The translations under genes and the position numbers were made by a program. A DNA stretch of 64,000 nt from Massospora cicadina (Eukaryota > Entomophthoromycota > Entomophthoromycetes > Entomophthorales > Entomophthoraceae): contig JAKSZP010015876.1 of assembly GCA_022478985.1 (NCBI GenBank), positions 1 through 64,000 on the forward strand, written 5' to 3'. A model generated the notes under the pieces. That model was not told the DNA's origin. It did not search any database and saw only the letters and a list, made by a program, of their open reading frames with translations. Shown here piece after piece: positions 1 through 9,849 of the stretch (its first letter is position 1; each line of letters starts with the position of its first letter).

Positions 1-813
1 AAAGGCCAGAAACTGTTAAACCAGGAGAATGAGCATCCTCCATGCCTCACCCACCCTTGGAGGTTGCCCAGTAAGACTTTCAGTTGCCCTCATTGAATCC
101 ATTTAGTTTGGTATAGGGACCTTTGATACATAATTTGATTTTACTATCCTCACAGAAATCATAGGCCGCCCTTCCTACAAGTTGTTAGAATATTATGCTA
201 CTAGCATTTTTGGAACTTTCAAAGAGTTGCAACAAGCCCATACTGGAAGCCCAGTCTTATTCCAATTAAAAGAATTTATAGCAGTAAATGGGGTATAGGT
301 AATAATTGCTTTAACTGTAAAAAACATTTAGTACTAAAAAACTATTACTTAACTTTAGGTAATGATAAGAATAGTAGTTTTGGGTATGATAGCTACTGTA
401 TAATAAACAAGATGGACATTATATTTAAAAGTGTCATTTTATTGTAAGATCATAAAAGAATATAAAGGTAAATAATCTAATATTCTAATATTTATAATAG
501 TATAAAGTACTGGTGGTGTTAGAAAAAAGGTGTATGTTTAAATCAAATGATTAGCTAATAAATAAAAGTATATAAAAGGTATTTTAGAAATGAAATCATT
601 TATCCTCTTAATATAAACCAATATAATTTATAATTTAGTTACTTTAACTATATTATTAGTTATACATGTAATATATTGCCTTGAGTGAATTTCTAGGTAT
701 AAAAATAATACTAAAATATAGATTATTATATGCTTATAGTCACAGATGTAAGCTTGTATAAAAAATTACTGCATTTAAGGATAATAAAGATTTAAAAACA
801 TTGTATTTTAATT
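1..813. other. Leading AT-rich stretch, possible coding trace at 1-300
   Basis: The first 300 bases are less AT-rich than the rest and give short peptide-like reading (for example around 170-290 on the plus strand) without a start, motif or clear family, so this is at most the end of a decayed element. From about 300 to 813 the sequence is strongly AT-rich with no supported gene. A run of T on the minus strand (A-run at 794-798) lies just past the 3' end of the tRNA-Gln gene and is a plausible RNA polymerase III terminator. Confidence 0.3.
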
Positions 814-885
814 AGGTCACGCCGAGGATCGAACTCGGATTACAGGAATCAGAATCCTGTGTGCTAACCATTACACTACACGACC
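814..885 (-). tRNA. tRNA-Gln (anticodon CTG)
   Basis: Read on the minus strand the 72 bases fold as a complete cloverleaf: acceptor GGTCGTG pairs with CGTGACC (two G-U pairs), the D arm carries the A box, the anticodon stem CAGGA/TCCTG closes loop TTCTGAT giving anticodon CTG (glutamine, CAG codons), and the T arm CCGAG-TTCGATC-CTCGG carries the B box. The discriminator base is U, as usual for eukaryotic tRNA-Gln. No intron and no encoded CCA. Transcription is expected from the internal A and B boxes, ending in the T-run at about 794-798. A Helitron-like element begins 24 bases upstream of its 5' end. Confidence 0.95.
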
Positions 886-908
886 ATGTTTGTAAATTAT
901 ATGTATAA

Positions 909-1953
909 TCTACTAAATAAAAAAAATAAACTGACGTACTAACTCATTGACTGACATCTGAAACCCTTGAATCTGATAGGTTAATCTATTTGGGTGAGTG
1001 GGTGAGAATTGGTGAATATTATCTAATAATTTTCCAAATTGCTCACCTGAAGCTAATCAAGTCAGATAAGTTTAATCTATTTGGGTGCGTGGGTGAGAGT
1101 TGGCAAATATCTACTTAAAACAGATTCACTGACGTATTCACTGACTGACTGATATCTGAAACCTTCGAGTCTGATAAGTTTAGTCTATTTGGGTGAGTGG
1201 GTGAAAATTGGCAAATAAGATCGACTCTGAAACTATCGAGTATGATAGGTTCAATCTATTTGGGTGAATGGGTGAGAATTGGTGAATATTATCTAATAAA
1301 TAACTAATTGCTCATCTGAAACTCAACAAAAATCAGTATTAGAGTTTAAGTAACTTAAGTAGTTAGGATAATCAGTTCACCAGCCATGAGGGCAACAGCG
1401 AAGCTGTTAGTTCGAGTGGCTCGAGAGTAGTGCTGGCACAGCCTATAGGCTACAATGTGAGCTTATCATCTGATAAACTTTAAATACTGTAGCGAAGCAT
1501 GGGTATCTGGATGTTAGGGTTATAAATTTTAAAAACCTGCCTATTTTGGTTCACCTAATTAATAAAATACTTTTGGCAAGTTAAGTAGAAGTTGATTTTA
1601 GTAGTTTGGAAGATATGTCACATACTCAATGATTTTAAGTATAAAGAGATGATTTGGGTAGCAGTTTGGCATTATTTGATTTATTCGATAGGTTTATTTT
1701 GTTTGGCCGAGTGGTTGATGGCTTTTGTTTGAATTGATAGGACACAGTTTAGCTTTGAGGGGTGATTAGTTATTGGTTGTTTTGATAATTTCAGTTAGGT
1801 TTGCCTAAGTGTGGTTGGTGGTTTTTGGTTGATTCGATTGAGCAATTAGATTTGGCTGAGTGGTTTTGTTTGTCTATAATATAAAATCTAAATTAATAGA
1901 TTGAAAATCTTTAATTTTATAGACACCTTAGCGAAGCACGGGTAAACGGCTAG
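909..1953 (+). mobile_element. Non-autonomous Helitron-like element H1, copy 1
   Basis: The element starts TCTACTAAATAA after an A and ends GGCTAG before a T, which is the Helitron signature (5'-TC, 3'-CTRR, insertion between A and T, no target duplication). About 10-20 bases before the end, 'gcgaagcacgggt' can fold into a short imperfect hairpin. Inside are about four diverged units of roughly 85 bp built on 'aatctatttgggtgagtggg'. A second 5'-end-like sequence starts at 1110 (TCTACTTAAAAC...) and an internal 3'-end-like sequence lies at 1485-1516, so the copy looks composite. There is no Rep/helicase coding, so it would need an autonomous partner. Copy 2 at 36821-37745 has matching ends. 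Orientation is taken from the termini. Confidence 0.8.
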
Positions 1954-2059
1954 TAGAACATAAATGTAATGTTTAATATTAATCAAATATATATTAATTT
2001 TTAATAGAAAAAAAGTGAATACTTTTTACAAAGTGTATTTGTAAGAGGATATACTGGAG

Positions 2060-2336
2060 GCCTCATTAATGAAGAAAGCCCCCAATTATACCTCCTTCTG
2101 CCGCATGTCGCTGATGCCCCAACCACTATACTGTCCGCCATGGTCCACCAACTAAAGTGGGCACTGGACAAAAGTTTCCCCAAAGCGTCCTCACCTTCTA
2201 ATATGGCTTCCTAGGCTGATAACTTAGGGTCTATATTAGGAATTTTTTTATTTCTAATAATCCCTTTATTTAGCTCATTCACAAATAAAGATGCATGGTG
2301 GCTCACCCTTTTGAGTTGGGCACCACTAGTGCTAAA
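2060..2336 (+). mobile_element. Retroposon Rp, 277-bp copy with 17-bp target duplication
   Basis: The body is flanked by the exact 17-bp repeat AAGAGGATATACTGGAG (2043-2059 and 2337-2353) and ends in ACCACTAGTGCTAAAAA, a short A-rich 3' end as expected for target-primed reverse transcription. A homologous module lies at 42866-43148. Both copies give a similar peptide on the plus strand (LYLLLPHVADAPT here, LYLLMPHAADAPT there) reaching the 3' end, so the region was probably coding in the parent element. I do not recognise the protein family. The same 3' end recurs in much shorter insertions elsewhere in the window. Confidence 0.7.
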
Positions 2337-2350
2337 AAGAGGATATACTG

Positions 2351-2398
2351 GAGATTGGTGTATCCTCCCATTAGGTTAGAACCACTTGTGCTAAAAAT
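2351..2398 (+). mobile_element. Rp, strongly 5'-truncated copy (about 48 bp)
   Basis: Directly after the second target duplication of the 277-bp copy comes a segment ending GAACCACTTGTGCTAAAAA that matches only the last ~45 bases of that copy. It is followed at 2399-2410 by a third copy of the target, GAGGATATGCTG (one mismatch to 2339-2350). This reads as a second insertion at the same target, truncated at its 5' side. Confidence 0.65.
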
Positions 2399-2613
2399 GA
2401 GGATATGCTGCATATTTAATATTATATTTGTATTGGTTCATGACTAGAAACATCTATCATGTTAGCTCTAAGTTTAATAAATTGCACTTTAGTTTAACAT
2501 TTTTTACTATAAAATTCTATTTTGCAGTTAGAAATACTCTAAATTTCCATTTCTATCCTTATTATAAATTAAAGCAGTTGGCTTTTGTTTTTATTATATT
2601 AGATATTTTTTTA

Positions 2614-2749
2614 AAATATTCAAGGTGGGTTGACCTTGGGACAAATATAACATCAATAATTTTTTCTAGCTAGTACAGGTTTCAAACTTAAACCTGCACT
2701 AAAACCTGCACTAGGGTGGAAGCACTTTTACCTGCCAGGTTAACCACCC
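2614..2749 (-). mobile_element. tRNA-derived SINE-A, copy 1
   Basis: On the minus strand it begins AAGGGTGGTTAACCTGGCAGG (A-box-like) and continues to a degenerate B box near 2680-2700, then a tail ending GGTCAACCCACCTTGAATA followed by T/A-rich sequence. It is flanked by TTAGATA-type 15-bp repeats (2599-2613 and 2750-2764, 14 of 15 identical). A small internal duplication of 'aaacctgcacta' is present. Copies 2 and 3 lie at 32414-32550 and 35622-35759. As a SINE it would depend on a LINE for mobility. Confidence 0.75.
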
Positions 2750-3180
2750 TTAGATACTTTTTTATATATCTAGATTTATGATAGGTAATGTATGGGTTAG
2801 ATATAGTATATAATAAATGCCCTTCAAAATCTTTATAATTTTTTTAGTTTGTCCACTGTTAAAAAACTATGAATCAATATAGGAGTTTGTGCTAGCTACC
2901 TAAGTTTGTTGTTTGCATCATCTAGAATGTAAAATATTATTCCAATGTGGTCCTATATTCCTTGTACTAAAATATCATTATTATATTTTGACTATTTAAC
3001 CATGAGGCAGGGATGAATATTTTTCTTGCCTTAACATCACTTTTATAAATTAAAAGTGAAACAAAACATGTTTAGAGAGGATAACAGCTCACATGTTAGA
3101 TACTGCACTAGAAAAGAGCAGTTGACCACAGCCTAAATATTAGCAAAAGTAGGACAATCCACCCATCAGTATTAAGCATA

Positions 3181-4640
3181 AATATATGGATAGCCTGCTC
3201 ACACTCAGTTTTAAGTAAAGTCAATTTGAATTACTCCATTATGGATAGCAAATCTTCTAGGAGACTTTTTGCCAAAATTATAACCAGTGCTATTGATAAT
3301 GGCAACTTATTGAATTCAATTGAATTATCATCTGCTCCCACATCCAACGTGACAAATTTTTTTTGTCAAATTCAGAGGTACAAACTCTGGTGACTAATAC
3401 TATCACCCAGCAGGATGTAAGGCAGAAACCATTAAAATAAAGTCATCATCCGTTGCCAATAGTAATCTATAGGAGAAGCTGCCATAGCAACAGCCAGCCA
3501 GGATCCCCAACAGATTTTCACCCAGTTCTGAACTTTAGCTACCTGGTCAAACGCTCCAAATAAGAAAGTGGGGTTCCCACCTGCTAATGAATTAAACACT
3601 AACAATCACTCAGATTTTCAGGGGTCTACCCACACTGGACTTACCAAATATAATTCAGTGTGAGGTGCAACAAAGACAAGACTGTTAGTGCCAGAAACTT
3701 CCTATGACATCGATTGATCCACATGCTCAACAATTAATTTATCAGGCAAAGCTCCAATAAAGTTACAGTCAAGTCAGATCTGAATCCAAAGGGTCTGACA
3801 GCCAATCAACTTTGGCACAAATTAAAAGTATCAACAGATGGATCTAAATATGTTGCCATGGCTCTAGCGTTATTGATGCAACCCAAGTTGCACCCATCAA
3901 GTACATACCAGTCTAAAAGTACATGCTCACACATAGAGGCATATCCTCCCCTGATATTAAACAATGGGAGGCACTATAATTCTTGTACCACATGGCCATC
4001 CAGTAAATTATGAAGGAGATTACTCCTGAAACTGCTGACCTTTATCATGAGCACAAGTTCTTGCTGGTACTACAAATGATGGCTTAAGAATCAGATCTCA
4101 CTTAAATAAGTATCTTCTTAAATTGTCCCAAATCTGTGATGAACGGGGTCTCTCCACATTGCCACAAAGCAGTTGGGCAAGAGGGCCCATGTGAGGGCCC
4201 ATGGGCAAGAGAGGGCCACTGTGGTGAGGTCCCTCATCCATTGGCTTGTTGAGCAGCTTAGATATCCCTGGAACACTGTAAGGATGTTGCTCGCACTGAG
4301 GAGGGCAGTTTGGACTCCAGAGAGAGCATACAGAGAGGCGAAAGCTCTGTCAAAATCTGAGGAATGGTCCATGTTGCTTCACTCAAAAATCCACAATTCA
4401 TCTTAAGATCTCAAATAAATGATTTCAAAAATTCAAAATCTTATTTTCGATTTTTAAGGTTTTTATTGTATATATTAGATGAAGTTGTCTTAAACACCTT
4501 TGCTTGGTTTGTTTTTATATTAGGGAATGGGGGATGTGGGGAAATTGGACCCCGCAGAGGTCACAGGTGGCGGGCTATCCATGGGCCTATTTTGAGAATC
4601 TTGGCCTCTGATATTCCCATCTAGGCATGTTCTAGACCGT
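3181..4640. other. Decayed coding-like sequence of unknown origin
   Basis: From about 3240 to 4110 the plus strand gives peptide-like stretches broken by many stops, with a base composition like the decayed gag and pol remnants elsewhere in the window; no motif allows a family call. Around 4140-4400 open frames exist on both strands with no recognisable content. 2765-3180 is plain AT-rich sequence. I see no supported gene here. Confidence 0.3.
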
Positions 4641-4759
4641 TCGTTGAGTACCCATGGCATTACAGAAACTTTTCAGCATATATTTTCATTTGTTGAGGAT
4701 GAATCAGAACTTGTCTCGACCTTATCACCAAAATTCCCATTTTTGGGATAATTCATCTG

Positions 4760-4989
4760 GTAGCCCCTGATTTGCTGGGCTGCCCTTTGCCATGGCTCTC
4801 AATAATTTTGATGAGCGGCTGATTTGGCTTGGCAGCTCCTGATTCATTGAGCTGCCCGATGTCATCATTTCCTCTTTTGGTGTTATTTGGCTTGGCAGCT
4901 CCTGATTTGCTGAGCTTCCGATGCCATGATTCATGCCGCTTCCATTTTTGGCATAATTCAGCTTGGCAGCCCCTGATTTGCTGGGCTGC
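4760..4989. repeat. Four regularly spaced hairpin repeats
   Basis: Four near-identical inverted repeats start at 4760, 4831, 4894 and 4965, spaced 63-71 bp. The cleanest, at 4965, has arms GGCAGCCC and GGGCTGC(t) around loop TGATTTGCT; the others read GGTAGCCC/GGGCTGCC, GGCAGCT/AGCTGCC and GGCAGCT/AGCTTCC. The sequence before units 1 and 4 (CCATTTTTGG.ATAATTCA) is also repeated, so this is a diverged tandem array. Confidence 0.75.
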
Positions 4990-5265
4990 TCTTTGCCGTT
5001 GCCAATCTCTATGCTTGGGACCTCAGAATTTGGGTTGGCGGCCTCTAATTGGCCTGGTCGCCATTTACATCGACCTTTTTCACCTTTGCCTCAAGGTTTT
5101 ATTGATTTTGCAGCATCTGATTCAACAGGATGCCATTTTTGAGGGTCGTTGCCCTTGAGCCCTACGTTTTTATGTAAATAGTGCGTGGTACTATTAGCTG
5201 CAATCCCCGCCTTAGGGGGGTCAGGGCTATCTAGTGGTCAGGCAGCGCCTTGACTGTCACAAAAT

Positions 5266-5480
5266 CCACAATGATGAAGCCCTGGAAAGAATGAAGCTCC
5301 CAATTGATCACTGCATGGTGTAAGCCACCATCCATGAGGATATAAATCCTGATGACTCTAAGGTCTGGCTCAAATCCAGAATTTACCTCCATTATGCCTT
5401 GTAGTATTAAAAAGCCAGAATTTCCTATAAGTTTGCTCTTTCAAACAAAAGATCAAGGCTTTCACTGTAAGTCCGTGAGA
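5266..5480 (+). pseudogene. Fragment of LINE ORF1-like protein
   Basis: The plus strand reads DEALERMKLPIDHCMV, a stop, then ATIHEDINPDDSKVW. The minus-strand segment near 13640-13730 reads EDALEWMKLPLKHKLI, a stop at the same point, then AAIQEDLKPADVKTW. The two are clearly homologous, so this is a detached piece of the same unknown ORF in opposite orientation. Nothing in it shows enzymatic function. The ORF1 assignment is inferred from the second copy lying upstream of a LINE. Confidence 0.5.
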
Positions 5481-6129
5481 TCGCCCCTCTCTGCTTAAAC
5501 CAAATGGCATTCCCATTCCCTACAAAAAAGGATCCAAGAAGGGCAGCCGTCTCTCTTGTCTCTTAGGGCAACCTCAGCCATGTGGTATACAATTTTTTTT
5601 ATAAAAACTTCATACTTTATTTGAAATTTAAATTAAGTAAAAAAGTAAGAGGGGAGGGAAGAATAAAGTTGATTCAGCTGAGGTTAAAGGACTGGGAATT
5701 CAGGCTGCTAGTTTCCTAGCACCTCTGATCATTGCTGGTTGTTGATCACCATTGCTAGCCACAGTTCTAGCGTTGATGGGCTTACAGGCCATTCAATCTT
5801 GAGTTGATTTGTTGCTTCATTGCATATGGCAAGCGATCCGGTGGAAAAGCCAAACATGTGGCTTTATAGCGCCCAGAGATTAGTTTTAAGAATTTCAAGA
5901 TCTTCCAGAGCTGATCAGAAATAATCTGAATGGCCTTCATTACCAAACTTTTGTGATGGGGCACTCATTGTCAAGACTCTTTGCAATGAGAGCTGAGTGT
6001 ATCACCCATACACAATAATGGTAGATGAAGGCTTGTAGTTGGATTAAGGCTGTTCTCAGGGCTTTTGTGGAAAAAAGGTCCTGCAATGGATGCATTTTTA
6101 TCAGCAATTGTTCACCTGAAAGGATGTAT

Positions 6130-6480
6130 TGCATTATTGACTAATACTTTTTGAACATGGCGCATTCATAATATTGATGGCCAATATCTGCTTCCAGTTT
6201 GGCGCATACTGGGCACTCCTTGTGCGGGTAGTCTGGTCCGTTATGCTTACCAGATTTAAATGTGCAGTGTAGGATCTGCCAGGTGACTGACCATTGTTTT
6301 ACCATTACTAGTCAGGGAGTTGAGGCCCAAAATTAACTCCTTTGTTTGGTAGTTGGTGTCATGAACTTCAACTGCCCAGGCATTCAGAATTTGTGGTTGA
6401 GTGGGTGGGTTGCTTCCAGGTTTTGGAAGCAGATCCTCATATTCAATCAGAGTCAATTTGTAGTAAATTTTAATTGTCTT
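6130..6480 (-). pseudogene. LINE A C-terminal region with CCHC zinc motif
   Basis: Around 6150-6230 the minus strand encodes ECPVCAKLEADIGHQYYEC, a C-x2-C-x8-H-x4-C motif, like the one at the end of LINE1 ORF2 (C-x2-C-x7-H-x4-C). Such motifs near the C-terminus are common in several LINE clades. Short open stretches on either side (5940-6134 and 6256-6456) are parts of the same decayed ORF. Confidence 0.65.
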
Positions 6481-6849
6481 GGTAGCGTATTTGTGGACGA
6501 TTCAATTGCGCTCCTCCCAGTTCTTTGTGGAAATAATCGCAATTATGGGCCTCAACATCCCTAAGAATTTGGTCAGCATCCTGATCCACTAGTTTGAACG
6601 ACCATCCACCCAGGTACACTTCCCAATTGCACAGTTGCCAGTAGTATGGGGTGCCTTTTTGGGAAGGAATTTAAGGGTGGTTTGCTATCCATTTGCGCAT
6701 TGATTATGGGTAGACTGGCTCCTGAAGGCCCTGAACTATAGCCTAGTTCACATTCCAAGCTAGGGTCAGGCAACACATGTGCGTCTGTGTTATTCTAAGG
6801 AACAATTTGGCCCAGATCTGATGAGCGTGGGATTTGAGATCCAGTAGTC

Positions 6850-8500
6850 ACATGTCCTCTTTGCTCTTTGGTTTGGACAGGGTCTCTAGGGCTATTGGAG
6901 CTGCTTTTGCCTTGAAACATAGGAAGGTGTGGATCATTGTCCTAATCTTTTTCTCTAGGTTTGGGATCATTGGAAGCATGTGGGTGACATAATATAGCTT
7001 AAAGATGAATATGTTGATGGCCAACACTTTCTCTTCAAGGCATAGGCTTGCACTTTTCCAGCTTGCCATTTGGACCAACAGACTCAATAGCACCTCCTGT
7101 TCAGTTTCCAGTACCGCTGTCCCTCTGTCATTAAAGAATATACTGAGGTATTAGATCATCTGAGAGTTCTGGATTGGTGTTGTGTCAGTCAGTGAGCTGA
7201 AATTTGGGACGCCAATCCTCATTAATGAGGTTTTTTCCAAGTTGATCTTCACATTTGATGCTAACTGGTATGGTCTAGGAGCTCCTCAGCACCTTGAAGA
7301 TTAGTCAGTGAACTGATACCTAATACCATGTCATCCACAAAGACCATCATTTTTAGTGGTATTTGGTTAGAGTGGACTAATAAACAGAGTTTGTGTCTGC
7401 CACAGTCAATAGAACATTTGATGCAAAGTTAAACAGGATTGGCAACATGGAATTGCCTTGTCAGAGACCCTGGTCAACTGGAATATCATTGGTTACAACA
7501 TTGGCGATGATTAATTTGGTGATCAGGCCTGAGTACAGCATTGATATCCATGATCTAAAAGATTTAATACCAACTGCCTTTAGCGCCACAAGTTGGAAGG
7601 ACCACAATACCCAATTGTATGCCTTCTCCATGTTGAGGAACATGAGATAGCCCTGTTTGGATCACCGCATGTCCTGCAGCACGTTTTGGACTGTATTTAT
7701 ACTGTCTCAGATGCTTTGGCCCTTGATAAACCCATTTTGGGCCTTATGCAGCATATGTGGTGCTGTTGAAATTAGCTGATTTGACAGAATGTGCATGAGC
7801 AGCTCTTAGTTGGCATTGGATAGTGTGATCAGACATTAGTTCTAGAGTTGGCGTTGGAATCCCTTTTTGTACAAGAGTACAATTTGGGTCTCTTCGCCTC
7901 CCAGGATTTGTTGTCTGTTTTGCAAGAAGTGGTTGAAGAGTGATTTGAGCTCCAGTGCAATGCGGTCACATAATGCACTGTAAACTTCTACTCACATGTT
8001 ATTGGGGCCTGGTACTTTCCTCTTCAGCAATTATTTTAGCTCATAATTGACTTCATTAGTAAAATGTCAGCGTACAAGCTAGAAAGATCTTCTGGAATAC
8101 AGGCCCTGAGTGCCAGCTTGGCCAGGTCAATTAAGGCTTCTGTCACCATTTTGCTCATCTCTCATTGGTGGAATATCTTGCCGCAGAACTGTTTGATTTT
8201 TAGCTTGGTGTTTCCAGGTCCGTTGTTACTTCCCCTGTCACCATCTCTATCTCGCATATCTTATCCTTGGTTATAATTTCCTTGAAGTGCACCAGGCACT
8301 CCATCGGTCATCATCCCCACTAAGCTCTGGTATTGATAGGTAGAGTTGATCCATTACTTCAAGTCTTGCTTTGCCATTAAAGTCCTGATACTGTTTATGA
8401 GTTGTTCAGTACTCGCTCCACCATTCTTTGCTGTCCTGCTGGGCGAGATTTAAACTCTACAGTGCATTTTTCAGCTGATTTGCGGCAGCAGTTTACTTTT
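6850..8500 (-). pseudogene. LINE A reverse transcriptase region
   Basis: The stretch 7461-7643 reads EKAYNWVLW (the 'KAFD' region, with the expected aspartate lost) and SWISMLYSG...VDQGL leading into the RQG motif. Further down, near 7331-7350, MMVFVDDMVL is the catalytic FVDD motif. Thumb-like sequence follows at 6848-7093. Frameshifts separate all of these, so the enzyme is dead. Confidence 0.8.
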
Positions 8501-8679
8501 AGGTAGTCGCCTTCTCAAACTTTATACTATTATGCCTAATCTTATCTTTGATATGGACCCATCTTTCCAGATGATCTATCTTTTGTGTTGATCTAGATAT
8601 GTGACCAGTTGATCAAGTCCCACTTCTAAAGTCTGGCACCACTCCCCATCCTCAGCGTGGCTGGTGCCAACTGCCATTC

Positions 8680-9215
8680 TCAGTTCCTTGGGGGCTTGTC
8701 CAGATCAATTTCCACACGGATGATCATGTGGTCACTCTCAACATTTATAATGACCTCACTGTTAGACGTTAGCGGCTTGAGTTCAGATGAGACCAGTATG
8801 TAATCCAGGTGCAACCCAGACTGTGGGGATCCAGCGGAGTCATATGACCACTGTATTAGGTTGGCTGGATTGTCATCATCCTCATTGATTTTGAGGTACA
8901 TCCCCAATCTGACTAGGTATTCTAGCATCTCATCAGCCTTACAATTGGGACTTTCATTTGTTGGGAACTTATACCAACTTTCATTTATACAACAGTTCAG
9001 GTCTCCTGCTATAACCATCATCGCCTCAGTTGGTACTTCCAATAAATAATTCCAAATAATTCATTTTTGTGGGGCTTTGGTGGGACGTAGATCGCCACCA
9101 CACAAAGGCTCTTTCCAGTTTCCCTATTCATAGTGGTTGCTATAAAGATCCTTCCAGTGTGAGTTTCCTCCACAAATACCAAGTCTATTGTCTTGTTCAG
9201 TGTGAAAATCGCCAC
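8680..9215 (-). pseudogene. LINE A endonuclease domain (EEP/APE type)
   Basis: Two overlapping open stretches carry the characteristic motifs in order: LVFVEETH (the glutamate-containing QETH-like motif), VVAIYVPP, VIAGDLNCC (GDFN-like), LDYILVSSEL, and ESDHMIIRVEI (SDH motif). In active LINEs this domain nicks the target to prime reverse transcription. A frameshift between 9018 and 9042 separates the halves, so the domain is broken. Confidence 0.85.
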
Positions 9216-9849
9216 ATGATATGTCCAGAGGGCTTAAAAGCCTATTTGGTGGGACCACGGGTGGTTTGTCACATTGCAGTTCAAGCTTGGCACCATCTCC
9301 TTTTGGATACCTGCTTGTGTTTCCAATATTAAAATTAGGTTAATATTATTTTTTGTTATAAAGTGATGAGTCTTCCACATTCTCATTTGTATAATTTACA
9401 TCACCTGAACATTTGTAGTTGCAATCTTCATTTCTGGCTGCTCAACCCATGGGTATGAGGTTTGGTATAATTTTCTGGGTTGTGCATGGAATCACAGATG
9501 GAATTTTGATTACTGATGGATGGGATCACGAGGATGGGCGGGGGGTGTTATTTAGCTTTTGGGGGTCTGTTGGTCAGAATTGGGATATTGTTACCGTGCA
9601 TTTTGTGCACCAGGAATTCAGTCTACATCCTTATCTACCTATCAATGGATAATGGGAATAGCTTTATTACCAGCTCTGGGGGTTCCTTTTTCCCTACTGG
9701 TGGTGTGGCAGATTCTCTCTCAACCATCAATTGGTTTCCTACCCCATTGTTATATTTTTCAGTGGAACTAGCTTATTTTGTTGAGTTTTGATCATTTAAA
9801 TTTTCCAATTTCGTTGAATCAGTTGTTTGTTTGGTGGTCTCCTTGTTTT

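Larger units (their letters stand above)
5590..9340 (-). mobile_element. Decayed LINE A (endonuclease - RT - zinc knuckle)
   Basis: Reading on the minus strand from 9340 down: an apurinic-type endonuclease region, a reverse transcriptase region, a terminal CCHC motif, then an AT-rich 3' end with an A/T tail around 5590-5640. This order is that of an APE-type non-LTR retrotransposon. Stops and frameshifts are frequent throughout, so it cannot encode an active enzyme. It is a different family from LINE1/LINE2 of this window, which share the C-terminal zinc motif but are only distantly similar. No target duplication was identified. Confidence 0.8.

Noticed and set aside
325..350. TTTAGTACTAAAAA resembling the Rp 3' end
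   Set aside because: Only a 7-base A-rich repeat flanks it, which is expected by chance in this AT-rich stretch.
4118..4406. Overlapping open frames on both strands near 4.1-4.4 kb
   Set aside because: Neither has a recognisable motif or context; the length is within chance expectation for this composition.
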